From: Devosia epidermidihirudinis
GTDB lineage: Bacteria; Pseudomonadota; Alphaproteobacteria; Rhizobiales; Devosiaceae
NCBI RefSeq assembly: GCF_000971295.1
Contig: NZ_LANJ01000011.1
Location: forward strand, 62,001-126,000
Reading direction: 5' to 3'
DNA: 64,000 bases
Position 1 is the stretch's first letter; each line of letters opens with the position of its first letter. Shown here piece after piece: positions 43,182 to 51,436 of this stretch. Under the pieces are notes generated by a model. It ran no database searches. It was not told the origin of the DNA and worked only from the letters and a program-made list of their open reading frames with translations. The position numbers were made by a program, and so were the translations under genes.

Positions 43182-43196
43182 GTTCTATTTTAGAAC
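43182..43196. promoter_or_regulatory. Operator candidate between the MFS and HxlR genes
   Basis: GTTCTA-TTT-TAGAAC, perfect 6-base arms, 26 bases before the HxlR start and 42 from the MFS start. It suits autoregulation and control of the exporter by the HxlR protein. Confidence 0.6.
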
Positions 43197-43221
43197 CATA
43201 TTGGCGGATGGAGATTGCCCT

Positions 43222-43671
43222 ATGGTCAAGCGGGTCAACCTGCGGGATGACGAATGCCCGGTTGCGCGCGCGCTGGATGTTATCGGTGACTGGTGGTCGT
43301 TACTGATCATCCGCGACGCATTGGATGGCGTTCGGCGGTTCAACGAGTTTCAGACGGGCCTCGGCATCGCCAAAGGAATGCTGGCAACGCGGCTGCGAGA
43401 CTTAACCGAACGCGGCATTCTGGAGTCGGCACCGGCCTCAGACGGCAGCGCCTACCGGGAATATGTCTTGACCGAGAAGGGCCGCGGCCTTTTCCTCGTC
43501 ATCGTGGCATTGCGCCAATGGGGTGAAGATCATCTGTTTGGCCCCAACCAACCAATGTCGTCCTTGGTCGAGACAAAAACCGGCGCCCCTGTCGCTCGCC
43601 TCGGACTGCTTGCACAGAACGGGCAGCGTCTGGAGTGGACCGATACAAAAGTAACGAAGGCCGAAGACTAA
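43222..43671 (+). CDS. HxlR-family winged-helix regulator
   Basis: 149 residues from the ATG at 43222 with GGAG eight bases upstream; a TTG at 43201 would add seven residues and place the start closer to the operator. The HxlR core is clear: CPVARALDVIGDWWSLLIIRDALDGVRRFNEFQ near residues 13-45, then LATRLRDLTERGIL near 55. The Cys in DDECPVARAL is the family's frequent sensing position. It likely controls the divergent MFS exporter. Confidence 0.9.
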   Translation: MVKRVNLRDDECPVARALDVIGDWWSLLIIRDALDGVRRFNEFQTGLGIAKGMLATRLRDLTERGILESAPASDGSAYREYVLTEKGRGLFLVIVALRQWGEDHLFGPNQPMSSLVETKTGAPVARLGLLAQNGQRLEWTDTKVTKAED

Positions 43672-44057
43672 CATCGTCAAAGGTGCCGTTCATAGACGAT
43701 GCGGCGGTGGCCTATCGAGTGCGTGGGCGGTTGCGCGACACCCCAAAGCTCTGTGCCGCTCCCGAAACAGCGCAGCTTCAAACATCGAATGAAACAGCTT
43801 TGAAATAATGCCTACCCATGTCGCTGTTCACCGACCATAGTGTGGGTAGGTATCGTCAGTGACACGCATAGTCATGGGATAGCAGGTGACAACAAATACT
43901 GGTGTCTTTCCCCGCGTTGACAATCTCCGAAAGAGGGATGTCTCTTGGGGGACATGCTGCGTGCGACGCATGTCGCAGCTTTCCAACAGGGGCCCGACCC
44001 GACGGAATCTGTATCGGCAGATATCTTATCGATAGAGCGTGGGTAGGAGGAAGATCC
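43672..44057. other. 386-base leader before the sugar ATPase gene, with repeated and structured elements
   Basis: No gene seen. CCTACCCA (43811-43818) is mirrored by TGGGTAGG at 43843-43850, and TGGGTAGG occurs again at 44040-44047 at the ribosome site of the ATPase gene. Two competing hairpins lie at 43951-43979: GACATGC with GCATGTC, and GCTGCG with CGCAGC. The region also has a TTGACA at about 43917 without a clear -10. It may be a regulated mRNA leader. Confidence 0.4.
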
Positions 44058-45098
44058 ATGGCGAGCGTGAGTATTAACAAGGCGACAAAGCGGTACGGCA
44101 ACCTGGTGGTGTTGAAGGGCGTATCGGTGGATATCGAGGACGGCGAGTTCGCGGTCCTGATTGGCCCCTCTGGCTGTGGCAAGTCGACACTGCTCCGCAT
44201 GATCGCAGGCCTGGAAGATATCACCGGGGGCGAGATCGAGATTGGTGACCGCGTGGTCAACGATCTGCCGCCGAAGGATCGCGATATTGCCATGGTGTTT
44301 CAGAACTACGCCTTGTATCCGCACATGACAGTTGAGCAGAACATGGGCTTCTCGCTGAAACTGCAGGGCATTTCAAAAGCCGAGATCGCCAGCAAAGTGG
44401 ACAGCGCCGCGCAAATTCTTGGACTAGAGGATTTGCTGGATCGGCAGCCTCGCCAGCTTTCCGGCGGGCAGCGCCAGCGTGTCGCGATGGGACGCGCCAT
44501 CGTCCGCGACCCACAGCTGTTTCTGTTCGACGAGCCGCTCAGCAATCTCGACGCTAAACTGCGCGTGCAGATGCGCGCCGAGATCAAAGAGCTGCATCAG
44601 CGCCTCCAGACCACGACCATCTATGTGACCCACGATCAGGTGGAAGCCATGACCATGGCCGACAAGATCGTGGTGATGCGCGATGGCGTTATCGAGCAGA
44701 TTGGTGCGCCGCTCGATCTCTATGACCGCCCGCTCAATACCTTCGTCGCCAGCTTCATCGGCTCGCCTTCGATGAACTTCATCGAGGGAGCGACCACCCC
44801 TGACGGCTTCAGGACCAATGACGGCATCCTGCTCGCGGTGAATGAAGGCGCACCGGCAGCGACGACCTATGGCATCCGCCCCGAGCATCTGCATCTGGCC
44901 GATGATGGCGTGGAAATCGAAGTCGTAGTGATCGAGCCCACCGGTTCGGAGACCCAGGTGGTTTGTCGCCTCGGGACGCAAACAATCACCGGGATCTTCC
45001 GCGAGCGGCTCAAGGTGACGCCAGGCGACAAGATCAGGGTGAAGCCTGACCTGTCGGAAGTGCACCTGTTCGATGCCAGCGGCATGCGGCTGAACTAG
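44058..45098 (+). CDS. Carbohydrate ABC transporter ATPase (UgpC/MsmX/MsiK type)
   Basis: 346 residues from the ATG at 44058 after a strong GGAGGA site; an open frame back to 43902 is leader. Walker A GPSGCGKST is near residue 37, Q-loop MVFQNYALYPHMTVEQN near 82, signature LSGGQRQRVAMGRAI near 134, Walker B LFLFDEPLSNLD near 155, and the switch His in VTHDQVEAMTMADKIVVM. The C-terminal 120 residues form the TOBE/OB regulatory domain. No other sugar ATPase lies nearby, so it probably energises the fused permease at 51.4-53.3 kb. Confidence 0.93.
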   Translation: MASVSINKATKRYGNLVVLKGVSVDIEDGEFAVLIGPSGCGKSTLLRMIAGLEDITGGEIEIGDRVVNDLPPKDRDIAMVFQNYALYPHMTVEQNMGFSLKLQGISKAEIASKVDSAAQILGLEDLLDRQPRQLSGGQRQRVAMGRAIVRDPQLFLFDEPLSNLDAKLRVQMRAEIKELHQRLQTTTIYVTHDQVEAMTMADKIVVMRDGVIEQIGAPLDLYDRPLNTFVASFIGSPSMNFIEGATTPDGFRTNDGILLAVNEGAPAATTYGIRPEHLHLADDGVEIEVVVIEPTGSETQVVCRLGTQTITGIFRERLKVTPGDKIRVKPDLSEVHLFDASGMRLN

Positions 45099-45118
45099 TC
45101 AGAATTGCTTTGAGACTG

Positions 45119-45138
45119 GGGGGCACCTGCCCCCTTTT
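45119..45138 (+). terminator. Rho-independent terminator after the sugar ATPase gene
   Basis: GGGGGC and GCCCCC pair over ACCT and are followed by TTTT. It lies about 20 bases after the stop codon. Confidence 0.75.
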
Positions 45139-45197
45139 CCATGAGTCCGACGTCGCAGGACGATCGGAGAACTGATCCTCAAAGGACGCATGATCCA

Positions 45198-47177
45198 ATG
45201 ACGACGTCTATTCGCGCCGAGACCTTGAGCCTGCCTACATCGCGCCTCGGCCAGCCGAGCAATGTTCCCCGCTTCCGCTGGCAGCAGCCTATCCCTGATA
45301 CGGAGACACCACCAAACTTTGGTCTGTCCGCAGAGGAGAGCAACCATGGCTTCAACTGGGGCAAGGATTCGATATTGCCCTACCAGGTGTCCGACGATTA
45401 CGACCGCGACCTGAGGCCCGGCTCACTCGATGTCATCGTGATCGAAAACGCGCGCCTTCGAGCCGTTATTGCGCCGACGCTTGGCGGACGCCTGCTCGAG
45501 CTCAAGGACCTGAGTACCGGGCGGGATCTGGTGTTTCGCAATCCGGTCTTGCAGCCTGCAAACCTCGCGGCGCTCAATGCCTGGTTCTCGGGCGGCATCG
45601 AATGGAATGGTCTCATTCCCGGGCATACCCCATTCACCTGCGCGCCCGTTTTTGCTGGTGTGCGCGAGACCCCGCGCGGCCCCATTCTGCGGCTTTACGA
45701 GTTCGACCGCATCGTTGAAGCCACCTGGCAGATCGACCTGTTCTTGCCTAACGACTCCGCTGTCCTGTTCTCCCATGGCCGCATCGTCAACCCGTCGGAC
45801 ACGGCCCGCCTCGCCTATTGGTGGACCAACATCGCTGTGCCGATGGCGCCGGGCACGCGGGTGCTGAGCCCGGCCGACTATTCGATCGAGCACATCTGGC
45901 CCGGCAACAATCTCGGTCGCTGCGCGTTCCCGCGCGACGATTGGGACGCGTCCTATCCGCAGAACTGGGAGAACGCGACGTCCGTGTTCTTCCGCGCACA
46001 ATCTGCGCCGCGCCTGTTCATTGCCTCCGTCGACCATGATGGCTACGGGCTGGCGCAGTGCAGCACGAGCGAAATGCCAGGCCGGAAATTCTTCTATTTT
46101 GGTGACGGCGAAGGCGGCCAGAACTGGATGGATTATCTGTCGAGGCCAGGTGAAGGGGACTATCTCGAAATCCAAAGTGGCATGACGCCGACCCAGAACC
46201 AGCGCTTCGAACTCGCAGCGCATGAGGAACGCGACTGGACCGAGGCGTTCATGCCGCTGCAGCTTGACGCAAGGGCGCATGACCCCGCCTATCACACCGC
46301 AACGGATCATGCAGCGAACGCAATAGACGCAGCCGTCCCCGCAGATACCTTTGCGGACGTTGATGCGTTTTTGCGCGAGCAGGCCCGCCTCCCCCTCGGC
46401 GTCAGGCATTCCACCGGCGCTCACTGGGGCTGGCGGCAGGAGCGCCTGACTGGCGCGCCACTTGCCGCTGGCCTCGACTTCAGCGTGGAGACCGCAGGAG
46501 ACTACTGGGACGACCTCGCCAATGGTACGCCCATCGCCCCATCGAACCTGATGGATATCCCGACCGGTATCGCCGTGTCGCCCTTGTGGATGAACCGGAT
46601 CAAGGCTGGTGCGCCAACGTGGGTGGGCGAGCTGATGCTCGCGACGGCGGCGCTTGATCGCAACGAGCGAGAACTGGCTCACCAGCACCTGGCGCAATCC
46701 CTAGCGCTGAAGCCAAGCTGGGCGGGCTATCGCCTCGAAGCGCTATTGGCCGACAATCCCACCGACAAGGCGAGCAGCTATCTGCGGGCCTGGAACGCCA
46801 GCGGCGCGCCGCCGGAACTCGCAATCGAAATCGCGCAATTCTTTGGCGCTGCCTCGCTTTCGGCCGAACTGAAAGCCTTCGTCGACGCCCTGCCCGTAGA
46901 GATCCGGAGCAAGGAACGCATCATTCTCGCCCGTGCAGTGGTTGCTGCCAACGATGGCAACTACGACGAACTTGAACGCCTGTTGTTTGATCGGCCATTT
47001 GCAACCATTCGCGAGGGCGAGACGCTGCTGTCTGATCTGTGGATCCGCTTGCGGCGCGGGCGGGTCGAAGCGCAGATCAAGCGCGAGGCGAGCGCTGAAG
47101 AGCTAAAGGCCGATCTGAAGGCCAATCCCGTGCCTCGCGCGCTCAACCTGCGCATGCACGAGATCGAGGAGACCTAG
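45198..47177 (+). CDS. DUF5107-like protein with mutarotase-like and TPR-like parts
   Basis: 659 residues from the ATG at 45198; an ATG at 45141 would add 19 residues and overlap little, so the start is uncertain. Residues about 75-370 look like the galactose-mutarotase-type beta-sandwich of DUF5107 proteins (ENARLRAVIAPTLGGRLLEL; GGIEWNGLIPGHTPF; YFGDGEGGQNWMDYL). Residues about 470 to the end are helical repeats (MLATAALDRNERELAHQHLAQSLALKPSWAGYRLEALLA). No signal peptide. The role is unknown; relatives are found with sugar transporters. It lies in the amino-sugar locus and its 3' end overlaps that of the kinase by 4 bases, convergent. Confidence 0.7.
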   Translation: MTTSIRAETLSLPTSRLGQPSNVPRFRWQQPIPDTETPPNFGLSAEESNHGFNWGKDSILPYQVSDDYDRDLRPGSLDVIVIENARLRAVIAPTLGGRLLELKDLSTGRDLVFRNPVLQPANLAALNAWFSGGIEWNGLIPGHTPFTCAPVFAGVRETPRGPILRLYEFDRIVEATWQIDLFLPNDSAVLFSHGRIVNPSDTARLAYWWTNIAVPMAPGTRVLSPADYSIEHIWPGNNLGRCAFPRDDWDASYPQNWENATSVFFRAQSAPRLFIASVDHDGYGLAQCSTSEMPGRKFFYFGDGEGGQNWMDYLSRPGEGDYLEIQSGMTPTQNQRFELAAHEERDWTEAFMPLQLDARAHDPAYHTATDHAANAIDAAVPADTFADVDAFLREQARLPLGVRHSTGAHWGWRQERLTGAPLAAGLDFSVETAGDYWDDLANGTPIAPSNLMDIPTGIAVSPLWMNRIKAGAPTWVGELMLATAALDRNERELAHQHLAQSLALKPSWAGYRLEALLADNPTDKASSYLRAWNASGAPPELAIEIAQFFGAASLSAELKAFVDALPVEIRSKERIILARAVVAANDGNYDELERLLFDRPFATIREGETLLSDLWIRLRRGRVEAQIKREASAEELKADLKANPVPRALNLRMHEIEET

Positions 47178-48181
47178 TCTGACGGAGACGATTTAGCGAC
47201 GCGGGCTTTCACCGAGGCGGTGATCGTGGCGAGCATCGCTTCATCGACGGTTACGCCTTGGTGGCGCAGTGCCAGCACTGCCGCGCCAACCGAACCGTCA
47301 CCCGACAGGCGAATATCGGGTACGTGGCCGGCAGCGCGCATAACCTCGGAGATGGCCGAGGGCAGACCCGTAAGGTGCTCAATGATGCCGCCGCCTAAGA
47401 CCACCGGCCCGGCAATGTCAGCAGCAAACACCTGCTGGAAATCGGCGAGCAGGTAGCGCTCAGACTGGGCAAGCAATTCTGCCGCAACCGCATCTTGGCC
47501 GTTCGCGATCACCAATGGGGCGAATTTGGCAAGTTCGATAGGCCGCATCGCATAGATGGCGTCGATCAGAAGGCGCAGCGGCATCGGTCGGCCGTCAACG
47601 ACGGCAGTGCTAGTCGTGGGAATGCTCAACGCGTCGAGAACGGCCTCGGTCAATGCGGTTCGAGGGCCACGACCCTCAAGTGCGGCGGTGACGGCTATAG
47701 CCGCGTGATGCCCAAGCCAATAGCCTGAGCCAAGATCACCAAGCAGCCAACCGGCCGCGTCAGTAACGCCGTCAACTTCGCCATTGCGGATGCGCACCGC
47801 GCCCGCGCCAGTGCCGCACACGACGCAGTAGCCATCCGTTGCCGCAGCCACGGACGGCAGCAAAGCATTGAGATCGCCACTGAACACCAACGGGCCGCTC
47901 AGGCCGAGCGCCCTAAAGGCCGCTTCGATCTGTGGCTGCATTGCGTTCACCCGGGGGCCGGCCATCGCAAGCAGCGCAACCGCAATACTGAGGTCTACGC
48001 CGGCGTCGGAAACAGCGGCTTCGGCGGCGGAAATGATCGCCGCAGCGGCCAGATCGGGGGGATTGGAACCGGGGTTTCCCCCACGACTTCGGCCCTTGCC
48101 AAGACAGTTGCCCGCCAAATCTACGAGCGTTGCCCGGGAGTTAGAGCCGCCGACGTCGATGGCCAGCAGCGCTGTGATCAT
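47174..48181 (-). CDS. BadF/BadG-family kinase, probable N-acetylglucosamine kinase
   Basis: 335 residues from the ATG at 48181, giving the phosphate-1 motif LLAIDVGGSNSRATLVD at the N-terminus. The frame extending to 48268 enters the divergent promoter region. The ASKHA ATPase fold is seen in VVCGTGAGAVRI (near residue 115) and VVLGGGIIEHL (near 260). Family members include N-acetylglucosamine kinases, glucosamine kinases and the benzoyl-CoA reductase activators. No cysteine cluster of the activator type is present, and the neighbours are amino-sugar-type uptake genes, which favours a sugar kinase. Confidence 0.8.
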   Translation of the reverse strand: MITALLAIDVGGSNSRATLVDLAGNCLGKGRSRGGNPGSNPPDLAAAAIISAAEAAVSDAGVDLSIAVALLAMAGPRVNAMQPQIEAAFRALGLSGPLVFSGDLNALLPSVAAATDGYCVVCGTGAGAVRIRNGEVDGVTDAAGWLLGDLGSGYWLGHHAAIAVTAALEGRGPRTALTEAVLDALSIPTTSTAVVDGRPMPLRLLIDAIYAMRPIELAKFAPLVIANGQDAVAAELLAQSERYLLADFQQVFAADIAGPVVLGGGIIEHLTGLPSAISEVMRAAGHVPDIRLSGDGSVGAAVLALRHQGVTVDEAMLATITASVKARVAKSSPSD

Positions 48182-48221
48182 TCCGTAATAAACCCGCTTG
48201 CCAGCACCATACTTGCTAGAT

Positions 48222-48231
48222 AACAATTGTT
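48222..48231. promoter_or_regulatory. Operator candidate between the kinase and RpiR genes
   Basis: AACAATTGTT, a perfect 10-base palindrome in the 106-base divergent region; TTGATTTTCAA near 48255 is a second weak inverted repeat. Either could bind the adjacent RpiR protein. Confidence 0.35.
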
Positions 48232-48287
48232 TTCGAACATCTTCAGTCTTCATGAGATTGATTTTCAATGTTGGCTCTTAGCATACT

Positions 48288-49238
48288 ATGACTGAGACAG
48301 CAAAAACGTTCAGCGTATTGGATCGCATTGTGACTTGTCAGTCGCGAATGCCAACCAGCGTCGCAAAAATTGCGGCTGTTCTTATTGAAGATCCGAGGGC
48401 CCCACTGACCCTGTCGATCACGGCGCTGGCGAAACGCGCCGGCACCTCAGCAGCGACGGTCACGCGCTTCTCGAGGATGATTGGCTACGCCAGTTTCTCC
48501 GACCTGCGGGTGGGTGTTGCCGAGGACGTCGGACGGGGTCGCTCCAAGGCCGCCTGGATCGCCGATATCAGCCGGTCCTTCGGCCCGAATGATCCTCCTG
48601 AGGAGATATGTAACGCGCTGTTCAACACCCATATGCTGTCGCTCCAGACGACGGCCAGCCTGATCGACCTGCCCACGGCGCTTCGCGTCGCCAAGATGGT
48701 CGTTCAGTCGCGCCATCTGGATGTCTACGGCGTTGGCGGCAGTGCCCTTACCGCGCAGGAAGCCGAGGCCCGGCTGTACCGTATCGGCGTTGGCGTGCAC
48801 GCCTGGTCGGAGATTCACGACGGGCTCACCAGCGCCGCTATTCTCGATCAGCAATGCGTCGCCATCGCCATCTCCAACACGGGCCACACCGAGGAAACCA
48901 TCCAGATGCTGACGGTCGCCAAGGCGGCTGGCGCCCACACCGTGGCGATAACGGCCAATTCTGACTCGCCACTGGCCAAACTGGCCCACGATACTCTCAT
49001 CGCCGCCTCGCCCAACGGCTATCTGCAGCCTGCCGACCTGTCTGCACGGCACAGCCAGCTGTTTGTCGTTGATCTGCTCTATGTGCTGATCGCCCAGCTT
49101 GCCTACGATCGCACGGCCCGTCTGCTGGCAGCCTCTGCGGCGGCGGTGGCTCCTCGGCGTCGGCCTATCCGCCGCGCGGCCTCTTCCATGTCTGCAGCCC
49201 ATCGTGTGGCGGCCGAACGTCCCAAAGAAGCGAGTTAA
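48288..49238 (+). CDS. RpiR-family regulator of the amino-sugar locus
   Basis: 316 residues. Residues about 10-85 are the RpiR HTH (MPTSVAKIAAVLIEDPRAPL; AKRAGTSAATVTRFSRMIGYASFSDLRVGV). Residues about 125-255 form a SIS domain (LDVYGVGGSALTAQEAEARL; VAIAISNTGHTEETIQML), with the Ser and Thr of the sugar-phosphate site in SNTGHTEE. A basic tail of about 35 residues follows (RRRPIRRAASSM). It probably senses a phosphorylated amino sugar and controls both the divergent kinase and the downstream SIS, binding-protein and permease genes. It ends 2 bases before the SIS gene. Confidence 0.88.
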   Translation: MTETAKTFSVLDRIVTCQSRMPTSVAKIAAVLIEDPRAPLTLSITALAKRAGTSAATVTRFSRMIGYASFSDLRVGVAEDVGRGRSKAAWIADISRSFGPNDPPEEICNALFNTHMLSLQTTASLIDLPTALRVAKMVVQSRHLDVYGVGGSALTAQEAEARLYRIGVGVHAWSEIHDGLTSAAILDQQCVAIAISNTGHTEETIQMLTVAKAAGAHTVAITANSDSPLAKLAHDTLIAASPNGYLQPADLSARHSQLFVVDLLYVLIAQLAYDRTARLLAASAAAVAPRRRPIRRAASSMSAAHRVAAERPKEAS

Positions 49239-49240
49239 TC

Positions 49241-49990
49241 ATGACCAGCCTGACAGCTCAGTTTTTGCATGAAGTCACAACCCGCCTCGAACGCCTTGCG
49301 GGTCCGAATGCCGACATCGACAAAGCCGTAGAGCTGACCACCGACGCGCTCGACGCTGGCGGTGTCATCCAGGCCTTCGGCACAGGGCACTCCGAGGCCT
49401 TTGCGATGGAAATTGCCGGTCGTGCGGGCGGGCTGATTGCCACCAATCGCATTGCCTTGCGCACCCTGGTGCTGCGCGGCGGGCGCGATATTTCGGCGCT
49501 GGGTGGTTCCGAATTCGAACGCGACCCCGATGTCGGCGAGAACCTGATTTCGCTGTTTGACGTCCAGCCGAATGACATTTTCATGATCGCCTCGAACTCC
49601 GGCGTGAATGGATCGATCCTGGGCGTAGCGCTCGCGGCCAAGGCGCGTGGCCACAAGGTGATTGCGCTGACAAGCCTCGACCACACCATGAAGGTGACGC
49701 CCAAGCACCCGAGCGGAAAGCGCCTCTACGAGGTCGCAGACGTAACAATCGACAACCTGGCGCCTTTTGGCGACAGCACCATGCAGCTTGAAGGTGGGGT
49801 CGGCGTTGGCGCCGTGTCCTCGCTCACTGCAGCCTTTATCGCCCAACGCATCACGATCGGCGTAGCCGAGGCGATGCGCCAACGCGGTAAAATCCCCCCG
49901 GTCTATATCTCCGCGAATATCCCGGGAGGCGACGAGCACAATACTGCTCTGGAGAATCTGTACGGCGCGCGAATTCGCAGGGAGGCATAG
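49241..49990 (+). CDS. SIS-domain protein (UPF0309-like sugar isomerase domain)
   Basis: 249 residues starting 2 bases after the RpiR stop. One SIS domain, without HTH: IQAFGTGHSEAFAMEIAGRAGGL near residues 42-65 and DIFMIASNSGVNGSILGVAL near 107-126 carry the conserved Ser residues. KHPSGKRLYEVADVTIDN is the characteristic later block. Relatives are N-acetylmuramic-acid-6-phosphate etherase-like or phosphosugar isomerase proteins of unproven activity. Linked to kinase and uptake genes, it likely acts on the phosphorylated sugar. Confidence 0.82.
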   Translation: MTSLTAQFLHEVTTRLERLAGPNADIDKAVELTTDALDAGGVIQAFGTGHSEAFAMEIAGRAGGLIATNRIALRTLVLRGGRDISALGGSEFERDPDVGENLISLFDVQPNDIFMIASNSGVNGSILGVALAAKARGHKVIALTSLDHTMKVTPKHPSGKRLYEVADVTIDNLAPFGDSTMQLEGGVGVGAVSSLTAAFIAQRITIGVAEAMRQRGKIPPVYISANIPGGDEHNTALENLYGARIRREA

Positions 49991-50053
49991 TCATGTGCGG
50001 ATGCGTTCGGCGTGGAGTGAACTAGTCGGAAAAATCAATAAGGGAGAACTAGG

Positions 50054-51436
50054 ATGAATAACACTTTCGACCGCCGCTCTTTCCTAAAGGGAACCACGGC
50101 ACTGGCAGTAACGGCACCGTTCGCCGGCCTGCTGGGTTCTACGGCTTTCAGTACTCTCGCGTTCGCGCAAGATGCAGCCAATCCGTTCGGCGTTGCCGAC
50201 GGCTCGACAGTTGACGCCGTGATCTTCAACGGCGGCTACGGCATCGACTATGTCGAATTCGCTGCCGCGCTGATGCAGAAGAACCACCCCAACGTCACCG
50301 TGAAGGTTTCTCCATCGACCCAGATTGCGCAGGAACTGCAGCCACGTTTCCTCGGCGGCAATCCACCTGACCTGATCGACAACTCTGGCGCCCAGGCCAT
50401 CGGCTTCAGCGCCATCATCGACCAGCTCGAGGACATGAACAGTGTCCTTGATGCTCCAAGCCTTGAAGGCGTGAAGATCCGCGATACCCTGGTTGGTGGC
50501 GTCGAAAAGCCCGGCACCTTCGGTGACAAGTTCGTGGCGCTCAACTACGTCATGACCGTCTACGGGATCTGGTACTCAGCCGCACTGTTCGAAGCCAATG
50601 GCTGGACCCCACCAACGACCTGGGCCGAGGCCATCGAACTGGGCAAGAAGGCCAAAGAAAAGAACATCTACCTGTTCGGTTGGGGCAAGGAAGCCGCCAC
50701 CTACTACCGCACCACTGCTGTCGCTTCGGCAATCAAGGCGGGCGGTGACGAAGTGCGTCTTGCCGTGGACAACTTCACCCCCGGCTTCTGGTCGCACCCA
50801 GCCTTCCAGGCCGTGTTCACTGCGCTGCATGAGATCATCCAGGGCGGCATGATGAAGCCAGGTGGCGCAGGCACGCAGTTCACTGCTGCCCAGGCACAAT
50901 GGTCGAATGACGAAGCGTTCCTGCTCTACCCATCGGGCTCGTGGATCGAAAACGAAATGAAGCCAGCCACCAAGGAAGGCTTCAAGATGACCGGCATGGC
51001 CGAACTCTCGGTCGATGCGAACGACAAGCTGCCGAAGACGGCCCTTCACGCTACGGCGGGCGAGCCATTCATCATTCCGGCCGGCGCTCTCAACCTGCCG
51101 GGCGGCAAGGAACTGCTCCGCACCATGCTCTCGAAGGAAGCCGCGACGAACTTTGCCAAGGCCAAGCTCGCCCCGACCATCGTCAAGGACACGGTGCCAG
51201 CCGACGGTTTCGGCTCCACCGCTCTCGTTTCGCAGAGCAAGCTGCTAGCTGACGCCGGCAACGACGTTTTCACCTGGAACTCGTTCGATCTCTACGGCAC
51301 GAACCAGGACGAACTCGTCGTGTGGAACAGCTTCCTTGATGGCAAGCTGGATGTGGCAGGCTTCACTGCTGCGCTGCAGGCCATCACTGATGCCGTCTAC
51401 AACGATGCCTCGGTCACGAAAGTGATCGTGAAGTGA
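50054..51436 (+). CDS. NgcE-like sugar-binding protein with Tat signal
   Basis: 460 residues with AGGGAGAACTAGG ahead of the ATG. A twin-arginine signal DRRSFLKGTTALAVTAPFAGL ends near FAQDA (about residue 40). The fold is solute-binding family 1: VEFAAALMQKNHPNVTVKV, QELQPRFLGGNPPDLIDNSG, and FLLYPSGSWIENEMK near residue 290. It resembles NgcE, the GlcNAc/diacetylchitobiose binding protein of Streptomyces. The permease gene follows with the start overlapping the stop (TGATG). The preference for GlcNAc or its dimer is an inference from this likeness and the gene neighbourhood. Confidence 0.86.
   Translation: MNNTFDRRSFLKGTTALAVTAPFAGLLGSTAFSTLAFAQDAANPFGVADGSTVDAVIFNGGYGIDYVEFAAALMQKNHPNVTVKVSPSTQIAQELQPRFLGGNPPDLIDNSGAQAIGFSAIIDQLEDMNSVLDAPSLEGVKIRDTLVGGVEKPGTFGDKFVALNYVMTVYGIWYSAALFEANGWTPPTTWAEAIELGKKAKEKNIYLFGWGKEAATYYRTTAVASAIKAGGDEVRLAVDNFTPGFWSHPAFQAVFTALHEIIQGGMMKPGGAGTQFTAAQAQWSNDEAFLLYPSGSWIENEMKPATKEGFKMTGMAELSVDANDKLPKTALHATAGEPFIIPAGALNLPGGKELLRTMLSKEAATNFAKAKLAPTIVKDTVPADGFGSTALVSQSKLLADAGNDVFTWNSFDLYGTNQDELVVWNSFLDGKLDVAGFTAALQAITDAVYNDASVTKVIVK

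Noticed and set aside
48182..48268. Upstream extension of the kinase gene
   Set aside because: It would fill the divergent promoter, and the family normally begins at the phosphate-1 motif.
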